Assembly (NCBI RefSeq): GCF_009905375.1 | Contig: NW_027417117.1 | Coordinates: forward strand, 1-64,000 | Origin: Apium graveolens | Taxonomy: Eukaryota > Streptophyta > Magnoliopsida > Apiales > Apiaceae | Reading direction: 5' to 3' | DNA: 64,000 bases | Shown: in pieces, positions 12,951 through 25,548 of the stretch | Layout of the letters: every line of letters starts with the position of its first letter | How positions within the stretch are numbered: the first letter of the stretch is position 1 | Notes under the pieces: model-generated | Databases searched by the model: none | What the model saw: only the letters and a program-made list of their open reading frames with translations | Told to the model about the DNA's origin: nothing | Translations under genes and position numbers: made by a program

Positions 12951-15900
12951 TTGGCGTCGTCCGTAAATGAATCGGGGCTGAAACGAATGGAACTGGGTTT
13001 CCGAATAATTCTCGTAGGGAGTAGTAGTACACGAGGTATGGAGCAAAAATTGAGGCTGCCAATTTTATGGATATCTTCTAAAAATTTATCCCTATGGATT
13101 TATGAAATTATATTCGCGTTTATTTGGGGTCGTCCGTAAGTGAATCAGGGCTGAAACAAATGGAACTGGATTTCCGAATAATTCTCTAGGCGTAGTACAC
13201 GAGGTATTGAGCAAAAATTGAAGCAACCCATTTTATGGATATCTTTTAATAATTTATCCCTATGGATTTATAAAATTGCATTCGCAGTTTATTTTGGGTC
13301 GTCCGTAAGTAAATCAGGGTTGAAACGAATGCAACTAAGTTTCTGAATAATTCTCCTAGGCAGTAGTACACAAGGTGTGCAGCAAAAATTGAGGCGGCCC
13401 ATTTTATTGATATCTTTTCATAATGTATCCCTATGGATTTTTGAAATTGCATTTGCGTTTATTTGGGGTCGTCCGAAAGTGAATCGGGGCTGAAACGAAT
13501 GGAACTATGTATCTGAATAATTCTCGTAGGCAGTAATACACGAGGTATGGTGCAAAAATGGAGGCGGCCCATTTTATGTATATCTTTTCATAATTTATCC
13601 TATGGATTTATGAAATTGCATTTGCGTTTATTTGGTGTCGTCCGTAAGTGAATCGGGGTTGAAACGAATGGAACTAGGTTTCTGAATAATTCTTGTAGGC
13701 AGTAGTACATGAGGTATGGTGAAAAAATTGAGGAGGCCCGTTTTATGGATATCTTTTCATAATTTATCCCTATGGATTTTTGAAATTGCATTCGCGTTTA
13801 TTTGGGGACGTCCGTAAGTGAATGTGGGCTGAAAGGAATGGGACTAGGTTTCCGAATAATTCTCGTAGGCAGTAGAACACGAGGTATGGAGCAAAAATTG
13901 AGGTGGCCCGTTTTATGGATATATTTTCATAATTTATCCCTATGTATTTATGAAATTACATTAGCGTTTATTTGGGGTCGTCCGTAATTGAAATCGGGGC
14001 TGAAACGAATGGAATTGGGTTTCTGAACAACTCTCGTAGGCAGTAGTAGTACACGAGATATGGAGCAAAAATTGAGGCGGCCCATTTTATGCATATCTTT
14101 TCATAATTTATCCCTATGGATTTATGAAGTTGCATTCGCGTTTATTTGGGGTCGTTCGTAAGTGAATCGGGGCTGAAACGAATGAAACTAGGTTTCCGAA
14201 TAATTCTCGTGGGCAGTAGTACACGAGGTATGGAGCAAAAATTGAGGTGGCCCGTTTTATGGATATCTTTTCATAATTTATCCTTATGGATTTATGAAAT
14301 TGTGTTCGCGTTTATTTGGGACGTCCGTAAGTGAATCGGGGCTGAAACGAATGGAACTAGGTTTCCGAATAATTCTCGTAGGCAGTAGTAGTACACGAGT
14401 TATGGAGCAAAAATTGAGGCGTGCCGATTTTATGGATATATTTTCATAATTTATCCCTATGGATTTATGAAATTGCATTCGCGTTTATTTGGGGTTGTCC
14501 GTAAGTGAATCGGGGCTGAAACGAATGGAATTGGGTTTCCGAATAATTCTCTAGGCGTAGACACGAGGTATTGAGCAAAAATTGAGGCAACTCGTTTTGT
14601 GGATATCTTCTAATAATTTATCCCTATGGATTTATGAAATTGCATTCGCGTTTATTTGGGGTCGTCCGTAAGTGAATCGGGGCTGAAACGAATGGAAGTG
14701 GGTTTCCGAATAATTCTCGTAGGCAGTAGTACATGAGGTATGGAGCAAAAATTGAGGCGGCCCATTTTATGGATATCTTTTCATAATTTATCCCTATGGA
14801 TTTATGAAATTACATTTACATTTATTTGGGGTCGTCCGTAAATGAATCAGGGCTAAAACGAATGGAACTGGGTTTCCGAATAATTCTCGTAGGCAGTAGT
14901 AGTGCACGAGGTATGGAGCAAAAATTGAGGCGGCCAGTTTTATGGATATCTTCTAATAATTTATCCCTATGTATTTATGATATTGCATTCTCGTTTATTT
15001 GGGGTTCGTCCGTAAGTGAATCGGGGCTGAAACGAATGGAACTGGATTTTCGAATAATTCTCTAGGCGTAGTACACGAGGTATTGAGAAAAAATTGAGGC
15101 AACCCGTTTTATGGATATCTTCTAATAATTTATCCCTATGGATTTATAAAATTGCATTCGCATTTATTTGGGGTCGTCCATAAGTGAATCGGGGCTGAAA
15201 CGAATGGATCTGGGTTACCGAATAATTCTCGTAGGTAGTAGTACACGAGGTATGGAGCAAAAATTGAGGCGGCCCATTTTATTGATATCTTTTCATAATT
15301 TATCCCTATGGATTTATGAAATTGCGTTCGCATTTATTTGGGGACGTCCGTAAGTGAATCGGGGCTGAAACGAATGGAACTGGGTTTCCGAATAATTCTC
15401 GTAGGCTGTAGTACACGAGGTATGGAGCAAAAATTGAGGCGGCCCGATTTATGGATATCTTTTCATAATTTATCCTTATGGATTTATGAAATTGCGTTCG
15501 CGTTTAGTTGGGGACGTCCGTAACTGAATCGGGGCTGAAATGAATGGAACTGGATTTCCGAATAATTCTCGTAGGCTGTAGTACACGAGGTATGGAGCAA
15601 AAATTGAGGCGGCCCGATTTATGGATAAATTTTTATAATTTATCCCTATGGATTTATGAAAATGCGTTCGCGTTTATTTGGGGACGTCCGTAAGTGAATC
15701 GGGGCTGAAACGAATGGAACTAGGTTTCCGAATAATTCTCGTAGGCAGTAGAACATGAGGTATGGAGCAAAAATTGAGGCATCCCATTTTATTGATATCT
15801 TTTCATAATTTATCCCTATGGATTTATGAAATTGCTTTCGCGTTTATTTGGGGACGTCCGTAAGTGAATCGGGGCCGAAACGAATGGAACTGGGTTTCCG

Positions 15901-18900
15901 AATAATTCTCGTAGGCTGTAGTACACGAGGTATGGAGCAAAAATTAAGGTGTCCCAATTTATCGATATATTTTCATAATTTATCCCTATGGATTTATGAA
16001 TTGCATTCGCGTTTATTTGGGGACGTCCGTATGTGAATCAGGGCTGAAACGAATGGAACTAGGTTTCCGAATAATTCTCGTAGGGAGTAGTACACAAGGT
16101 ATGGTACAAAAATTGAGGTAGCCCGTTTTATGGATATCTTTTCATAATTTATCCTATGGATTTATGAAATTGCATTCGCGTTTATTTGTGGTCGTCCGTA
16201 AGTGAATCGGGGCTGAAACGAATGGAACTAGGTTTCCGAATAATTCTCGTAGGCAGTAGTATATGAGGTATGGTGAAAAATTTGAGGCGGCCCATTTTAT
16301 GGATATTTCTTCATAATTTATCCCTATAAATTATTGAAATTGCATTCGCGTTTATTTGGGGACGTCCGGAAGTGAATCGGGGCTGAAACGAATGGAACTA
16401 GGTTTCCGAATAATTCTCGTAGGCAGTAGTAGTACACGAGGTATGGAGCAAAAATTGAGGCAGCCTATTTTATCGATATCTTCTAAAAATTTATCCCTAT
16501 GGATTTATGAAATTATATTCGCGTTTATTTGGGGTCGTCCGTAAGTGAATCGGGGCTGAAATGAATGGAACTGGATTTCCGAATAATTCTCTAGGCGTAG
16601 TACACGAGGTATTGAGCAAAAATTAAAGCAACCCATTTTATGGATATCTTCTAATAATTTATCCCTATGGATTTATAAAATTGCATTCGCGTTTATTTGG
16701 GGTCGTCCGTAAGTAAATCAGGGTTGAAACGAATGGAAATAAGTTTCCGAATAATTCTCGTAGGCAGTAGTACACAAGGTGTGCAGCAAAAATTGAGGCG
16801 GCCCGTTTTATTGATATCTTTTCATAATTTATCCCTATGGATTTATGGAATTGCATTTGCGTTTATTTGGGGTCGTCCGAAAGTGAATCGGGGCTGAAAC
16901 GAATGGAACTATGTATCCGAATAATTCTCGTAGGCAGTAATACACGAGGTATGGTGCAAAACTGGAGGCGGCCCATTTTATGGATATCTTTTCATAATTT
17001 ATCGTATGGATTTATGAAATTGCATTCGCGTTTATTTGGGGTCGTCCGTAAGTGAATCGGGGTTGAAAACGAATGGAACTAGGTTTCCGAATAATTCTTG
17101 TAGGCAGTAGTACATGAGGTATGGTGAAAAAATTGAGGAGGCCCATTTTATGGATATCTTTTCATAATTTGTCCCTATGGATTTATGAAATTCCATTCGA
17201 ATTTATTTGGGGACGTCCGTAAGTGAATCGGGGCTGAAACGAATGGGACTAGGTTTCCGAATAATTCTCGTAGGCAATAGTACACGAGGTATGGAGCAAA
17301 AATTGAGGCGGCCCGTTTTATGGATATCTTTTCATAATTTATCCCTATGGATTTATGAAATTGCATTCGCGTTTATTTGGGGTCATCCGTAAGTGAATCG
17401 GGGCTGAAACGAATGAAACTAGGTTTCCGAATAATTCTCGTAGGCAGTTGTACACGAGGTATGTAGCAAAAATTGAGGCGGCCCATTTTATGGATATATT
17501 TTCATAATTTATCCCTATGTATTTATGAAATTACATTAGCGTTTATTTGGGGTCGTCCGTAAATGAATCGGGGCTGAAACGAATGGAACTGGGTTTCCGA
17601 ATAATTCTCGTAGGGAGTAGTAGTACACGAGATATGGAGCAAAAATTGAGGCGGCCAGTTTTATAGATATCTTCTAATAATTTATCCCAATGGATTTATG
17701 AAATTGCATTCGCGTTTATTTGGGGTTGTCCGTAAGTGAATCGGGGCTGAAATGAATGGAATTCGGTTTCCGAATAATTCTCTAGGCGTAGACACGAGGT
17801 ATTCAGCAAAAATTGAGGCAACTCGTTTTGTGGATATCTTCTAATAATTTATCCCTATGGATTTATGAAATTGCATTCGCGTTTATTTGGGGTCGTCCGT
17901 AAGTGAATCGGGGCTGAAACGAATGGAAGTGGGTTTCCGAATAATTCTCGTAGGCAGTAGTACACGAGGTATGGAGCAAAAATTGAGGCAGCCCGTTTTA
18001 TGGATATCTTTTCGTAATTTATCCCTATGGATTTATGAAATTACATTTACATTTATTTGGGGTCATCCGTAAATGAATCAGGGCTAAAACGAATGGAACT
18101 GGGTTTCCGAATAATTCTCGTAGGCAGTAGTAGTGCACGAGGAATGGAGCAAAAATTGAGGCGGCCAGTTTTATGGATATCTTCTAATAATTTATCCCTA
18201 TGGATTTATGAAATTTCATTCGCGTTTATTTGGGATCGTCCGTAAGTGAATCGGGGCTGAAACGAATGAAACTGGGTTTCCGAATAATTCTCGTAGGCAG
18301 TAGAACACGAGGTATGGAGCAAAAATTGAGGCATCCCGTTTTATTGATATCTTTTCATAATTTATCCCTATGGATTTATGCAATTGCTTTCGCATTTATT
18401 TGGGGACGTCCGTAAGTGAATCGGGGTTGAAACTAATGGAACTGGGTTTCCCAATAATTCTCGTAGGTTGTAGTACACGAGGTATGGAGCGAAAATTGAG
18501 GTGTCCCGATTTATGGATATATTTTCATAATTTATCCCTATGGATTTATGAAATTACATTCGCGTTTATTTGGGGACGTTCATATGTGAATCAGGGCTGA
18601 AACGAATGGAACTAGGTTTCCGAATAATTCTCGTAGGGAGTAGTACACAAGGTATGGTACAAAAATTGAGGCAGCCCATTTTATGGATATCTTTTCATAA
18701 TTTATCCTATGGATTTATGAAATTGCATTCGCGTTTATTTGGGATCGTCCGTAAGTGAATCGGGGCTGAAACGAACGGAACTAGGTTTCCGAATAATTCT
18801 CGTAGGCAGTAATATACGAGGTATGGTAAAAAATTGAGGTGGCCCATTTTATAGATATTTTTCATAATTTATCCCTATGAATTAATGAAATTGCATTCGC

Positions 18901-19249
18901 GTTTATTTGGGGACGTCCGTAAGTGAATCGGGGCTGAAACGAATGGAACTAGGTTTCCGAATAATTCTCGTAGGCAGTAGTAGTACACGAGGTATGGAGC
19001 AAAAATTGAGGTGGCTCGTTTTGTGGATATCTTTTCATAATTTATCCCTATGGATTTATTAAATTGCATTCACGTTTATTTGGGGTCGTCCGTAAGTGAA
19101 TCGGGGCTGAAACGAATGAAACTGGGTTTCCGAATAATTCTCGTGGGCAGTAGTACACGAGGTATGGAGAAAAAATTGAGGCGGCCCGTTTTATGGATAT
19201 CTTTTCATAATTTATCCCTATGGATTTATGAAATTACATTCGCTTTTAT
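12951..19249 (+). repeat. HOR unit U3 (37-mer)
   Basis: 6299 bp with the same 37 monomer types in the same order as U2. It is a mosaic. The early part (m1-m2; gaggctgcc at ~13043 and aaacaaatgg at ~13154) carries the U2-type variants, while from m19 (gaggtagcccg at ~16115) onward it carries variants shared only with U4, for example tttgtccctatgg at ~17168 and aacgaacgg at ~18770. Confidence 0.95.
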
Positions 19250-22200
19250 TTGGCGTCGTCCGTAAATGAATCGGGGCTGAAACGAATGGAACTGGGTTTC
19301 CGAATAATTCTTGTAGGGAGTAGTAGTACACGAGGTATGGAGCAAAAATTGAGGCAGCCAATTTTATGGATATCTTCTAAAAATTTATCCCTATGGATTT
19401 ATGAAATTATATTCGCGTTTATTTGGGGTCGTCCGTAACTGAATCGGGGCTGAAACGAATGGAACTGGATTTCCGAATAATTCTCTAGGCGTAGTACACG
19501 AGGTATTGAGCAAAAATTGAAGCAACCCATTTTATGGATATCTTTTAATAATTTATCCCTATGGATTTATAAAATTGCATTCGCGTTTATTTTGGGTCGT
19601 CCGTAAGTAAATCAGGGTTGAAACGAATGCAACTAAGTTTTCGAATAATTCTCCTAGGCAGTAGTACACAAGGTGTGCAGCAAAAATTGAGGCGGCCCAT
19701 TTTATTGATATCTTTTCATAATTTATCCCTATGGATTTTTGAAATTGCATTTGCGTTTATTTGGGGTCGTCCGAAAGTGAATCGGGGCTGAAACGAATGG
19801 AACTATGTATCTGAATAATTCTCGTAGGCAGTAATACACGAGGTATGGTGCAAAAATGGAGGCGGCCCATTTTATGTATATCTTTTCATAATTTATCCTA
19901 TGGATTTATGAAATTGCATTTGCGTTTATTTGGTGTCGTCCGTAAGTGAATCGGGGTTGAAACGAATGGAACTAGGTTTCCGAATAATTCTTGTAGGCAG
20001 TAGTACATGAGGTATGGTGAAAAAATTGAGGAGGCCCGTTTTATGGATATCTTTTCATAATTTATCCCTATGGATTTTTGAAATTGCATTCGCGTTTATT
20101 TGGGGACGTCCGTAAGTGAATGTGGGCTGAAAGGAATGGGACTAGGTTTCCGAATAATTCTCGTAGGCAGTAGAACACGAGGTATGGAGCAAAAATTGAG
20201 GCGGCCCGTTTTATGGATATATTTTCATAATTTATCCCTATGTATTTATGAAATTACATTAGCGTTTATTTGGGGTCGTCCGTAATTGAAATCGGGGCTG
20301 AAACGAATGGAATTGGGTTTCTGAACAACTCTCGTAGGCAGTAGTAGTACACGAGATATGGAGCAAAAATTGAGGTGGCCCATTTTATGCATATCTTTTC
20401 ATAATTTATCCCTATGGATTTATGAAGTTGCATTCGCGTTTATTTGGGGTCGTTCGTAAGTGAATCGGGGCTGAAACGAATGAAACTAGGTTTCCGAATA
20501 ATTCTCGTGGGCAGTAGTACACGAGGTATGGAGCAAAAATTGAGGTGGCCCGTTTTATGGATATCTTTTCATAATTTATCCTTATGGATTTATGAAATTG
20601 TGTTCGCCTTTATTTGGGACGTCCGTAAGTGAATCGGGGCTGAAACGAATGGAACTAGGTTTCCGAATAATTCTCGTAGGCAGTAGTAGTACACGAGTTA
20701 TGGAGCAAAAATTGAGGCGTGCCGATTTTATGGATATATTTTCATAATTTATCCCTATGGATTTATGAAATTGCATTCGCGTTTATTTGGGGTTGTCCGT
20801 AAGTGAATCGGGGCTGAAACGAATGGAATTGGGTTTCCGAATAATTCTCTAGGCGTAGACACGAGGTATTGAGCAAAAATTGAGGCAACTCGTTTTGTGG
20901 ATATCTTCTAATAATTTATCCCTATGGATTTATGAAATTGCATTCGCGTTTATTTGGGGTCGTCCGTAAGTGAATCGGGGCTGAAACGAATGGAAGTGGG
21001 TTTCCGAATAATTCTCGTAGGCAGTAGTACATGAGGTATGGAGCAAAAATTGAGGCGGCCCATTTTATGGATATCTTTTCATAATTTATCCCTATGGATT
21101 TATGAAATTACATTTACATTTATTTGGGGTCGTCCGTAAATGAATCAGGGCTAAAACGAATGGAACTGGGTTTCCGAATAATTCTCGTAGGCAGTAGTAG
21201 TGCACGAGGTATGGAGCAAAAATTGAGGCGGCCAGTTTTATGGATATCTTCTAATAATTTATCCCTATGTATTTATGATATTGCATTCTCGTTTATTTGG
21301 GGTCGTCCGTAAGTGAATCGGGGCTGAAACGAATGGAACTGGATTTTCGAATAATTCTCTAGGCGTAGTACACGAGGTATTGAGAAAAAATTGAGGCAAC
21401 CCGTTTTATGGATATCTTCTAATAATTTATCCCTATGGATTTATAAAATTGCATTCGCATTTATTTGGGGTCGTCCATAAGTGAATCGGGGCTGAAACGA
21501 ATGGATCTGGGTTACCGAATAATTCTCGTAGGTAGTAGTACACGAGGTATGGAGCAAAAATTGAGGCGGCCCATTTTATTGATATCTTTTCATAATTTAT
21601 CCCTATGGATTTATGAAATTGCGTTCGCATTTATTTGGGGACGTCCGTAAGTGAATCGGGGCTGAAACGAATGGAACTGGGTTTCCGAATAATTCTCGTA
21701 GGCTGTAGTACACGAGGTATGGAGCAAAAATTGAGGCGGCCCGATTTATGGATATCTTTTCATAATTTATCCTTATGGATTTATGAAATTGCGTTCGCGT
21801 TTAGTTGGGGACGTCCGTAACTGAATCGGGGCTGAAATGAATGGAACTGGATTTCCGAATAATTCTCGTAGGCTGTAGTACACGAGGTATGGAGCAAAAA
21901 TTGAGGCGGCCCGATTTATGGATAAATTTTTATAATTTATCCCTATGGATTTATGAAAATGCGTTCGCGTTTATTTGGGGACGTCCGTAAGTGAATCGGG
22001 GCTGAAACGAATGGAACTAGGTTTCCGAATAATTCTCGTAGGCAGTAGAACATGAGGTATGGAGCAAAAATTGAGGCATCCCATTTTATTGATATCTTTT
22101 CATAATTTATCCCTATGGATTTATGAAATTGCTTTCGCGTTTATTTGGGGACGTCCGTAAGTGAATCGGGGCCGAAACGAATGGAACTGGGTTTCCGAAT

Positions 22201-25200
22201 AATTCTCGTAGGCTGTAGTACACGAGGTATGGAGCAAAAATTAAGGTGTCCCAATTTATCGATATATTTTCATAATTTATCCCTATGGATTTATGAATTG
22301 CATTCGCGTTTATTTGGGGACGTCCGTATGTGAATCAGGGCTGAAACGAATGGAACTAGGTTTCCGAATAATTCTCGTAGGGAGTAGTACACAAGGTATG
22401 GTACAAAAATTGAGGTAGCCCGTTTTATGGATATCTTTTCATAATTTATCCTATGGATTTATGAAATTGCATTCGCGTTTATTTGTGGTCGTCCGTAAGT
22501 GAATCGGGGCTGAAACGAATGGAACTAGGTTTCCGAATAATTCTCGTAGGCAGTAGTATATGAGGTATGGTGAAAAATTTGAGGCGGCCCATTTTATGGA
22601 TATTTCTTCATAATTTATCCCTATAAATTATTGAAATTGCATTCGCGTTTATTTGGGGACGTCCGGAAGTGAATCGGGGCTGAAACGAATGGAACTAGGT
22701 TTCCGAATAATTCTCGTAGGCAGTAGTAGTACACGAGGTATGGAGCAAAAATTGAGGCAGCCTATTTTATCGATATCTTCTAAAAATTTATCCCTATGGA
22801 TTTATGAAATTATATTCGCGTTTATTTGGGGTCGTCCGTAAGTGAATCGGGGCTGAAATGAATGGAACTGGATTTCCGAATAATTCTCTAGGCGTAGTAC
22901 ACGAGGTATTGAGCAAAAATTAAAGCAACCCATTTTATGGATATCTTCTAATAATTTATCCCTATGGATTTATAAAATTGCATTCGCGTTTATTTGGGGT
23001 CGTCCGTAAGTAAATCAGGGTTGAAACGAATGGAAATAAGTTTCCGAATAATTCTCGTAGGCAGTAGTACACAAGGTGTGCAGCAAAAATTGAGGCGGCC
23101 CGTTTTATTGATATCTTTTCATAATTTATCCCTATGGATTTATGGAATTGCATTTGCGTTTATTTGGGGTCGTCCGAAAGTGAATCGGGGCTGAAACGAA
23201 TGGAACTATGTATCCGAATAATTCTCGTAGGCAGTAATACACGAGGTATGGTGCAAAACTGGAGGCGGCCCATTTTATGGATATCTTTTCATAATTTATC
23301 GTATGGATTTATGAAATTGCATTCGCGTTTATTTGGGGTCGTCCGTAAGTGAATCGGGGTTGAAAACGAATGGAACTAGGTTTCCGAATAATTCTTGTAG
23401 GCAGTAGTACATGAGGTATGGTGAAAAAATTGAGGAGGCCCATTTTATGGATATCTTTTCATAATTTGTCCCTATGGATTTATGAAATTCCATTCGAATT
23501 TATTTGGGGACGTCCGTAAGTGAATCGGGGCTGAAACGAATGGGACTAGGTTTCCGAATAATTCTCGTAGGCAATAGTACACGAGGTATGGAGCAAAAAT
23601 TGAGGCGGCCCGTTTTATGGATATCTTTTCATAATTTATCCCTATGGATTTATGAAATTGCATTCGCGTTTATTTGGGGTCATCCGTAAGTGAATCGGGG
23701 CTGAAACGAATGAAACTAGGTTTCCGAATAATTCTCGTAGGCAGTTGTACACGAGGTATGTAGCAAAAATTGAGGCGGCCCATTTTATGGATATATTTTC
23801 ATAATTTATCCCTATGTATTTATGAAATTACATTAGCGTTTATTTGGGGTCGTCCGTAAATGAATCGGGGCTGAAACGAATGGAACTGGGTTTCCGAATA
23901 ATTCTCGTAGGGAGTAGTAGTACACGAGATATGGAGCAAAAATTGAGGCGGCCAGTTTTATAGATATCTTCTAATAATTTATCCCAATGGATTTATGAAA
24001 TTGCATTCGCGTTTATTTGGGGTTGTCCGTAAGTGAATCGGGGCTGAAATGAATGGAATTCGGTTTCCGAATAATTCTCTAGGCGTAGACACGAGGTATT
24101 CAGCAAAAATTGAGGCAACTCGTTTTGTGGATATCTTCTAATAATTTATCCCTATGGATTTATGAAATTGCATTCGCGTTTATTTGGGGTCGTCCGTAAG
24201 TGAATCGGGGCTGAAACGAATGGAAGTGGGTTTCCGAATAATTCTCGTAGGCAGTAGTACACGAGGTATGGAGCAAAAATTGAGGCAGCCCGTTTTATGG
24301 ATATCTTTTCGTAATTTATCCCTATGGATTTATGAAATTACATTTACATTTATTTGGGGTCATCCGTAAATGAATCAGGGCTAAAACGAATGGAACTGGG
24401 TTTCCGAATAATTCTCGTAGGCAGTAGTAGTGCACGAGGTAATGGAGCAAAAATTGAGGCGGCCAGTTTTATGGATATCTTCTAATAATTTATCCCTATG
24501 GATTTATGAAATTTCATTCGCGTTTATTTGGGATCGTCCGTAAGTGAATCGGGGCTGAAACGAATGAAACTGGGTTTCCGAATAATTCTCGTAGGCAGTA
24601 GAACACGAGGTATGGAGCAAAAATTGAGGCATCCCGTTTTATTGATATCTTTTCATAATTTATCCCTATGGATTTATGCAATTGCTTTCGCATTTATTTG
24701 GGGACGTCCGTAAGTGAATCGGGGTTGAAACTAATGGAACTGGGTTTCCCAATAATTCTCGTAGGTTGTAGTACACGAGGTATGGAGCGAAAAATTGAGG
24801 TGTCCCGATTTATGGATATATTTTTCATAATTTATCCCTATGGATTTATGAATTACATTCGCGTTTATTTGGGGACGTTCATATGTGAATCAGGGCTGAA
24901 ACGAATGGAACTAGGTTTCCGAATAATTCTCGTAGGGAGTAGTACACAAGGTATGGTACAAAAATTGAGGCAGCCCATTTTATGGATATCTTTTTCATAA
25001 TTTATCCTATGGATTTATGAAATTGCATTCGCGTTTATTGGGATCGTCCGTAAGTGAATCGGGGCTGAAACGAACGGAACTAGGTTTCCGAATAATTCTC
25101 GTAGGCAGTAATATACGAGGTATGGTAAAAAATTGAGGTGGCCCATTTTATAGATATTTTCATAATTTATCCCTATGAATTAATGAAATTGCATTCGCGT

Positions 25201-25548
25201 TTATTTGGGGACGTCCGTAAGTGAATCGGGGCTGAAACGAATGGAACTAGGTTTCCGAATAATTCTCGTAGGCAGTAGTAGTACACGAGGTATGGAGCAA
25301 AAATTGAGGTGGCTCGTTTTGTGGATATCTTTTCATAATTTATCCCTATGGATTTATTAAATTGCATTCACGTTTATTTGGGGTCGTCCGTAAGTGAATC
25401 GGGGCTGAAACGAATGAAACTGGGTTTCCGAATAATTCTCGTGGGCAGTAGTACACGAGGTATGGAGAAAAAATTGAGGCGGCCCGTTTTATGGATATCT
25501 TTTTCATAATTTATCCCTATGGATTTATGAAATTACATTCGCTTTTAT
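19250..25548 (+). repeat. HOR unit U4 (37-mer)
   Basis: 6299 bp and a regular 37-mer. It shares tttgtccctatgg (~23466), gaggtagcccg (~22413) and aacgaacgg (~25070) with U3. Single-base indels start to appear at ~24440 (gaggtaatgg) and continue into U5, so the right end lies in a lower-quality zone. Confidence 0.95.

Noticed and set aside
24668..25000. Longer open frame of 110 codons (and similar ones near 29102, 30258 and 31520)
   Set aside because: These arise where a one-base indel in an indel-rich zone joins two monomer frames. Clean copies of the same monomers break the frame.
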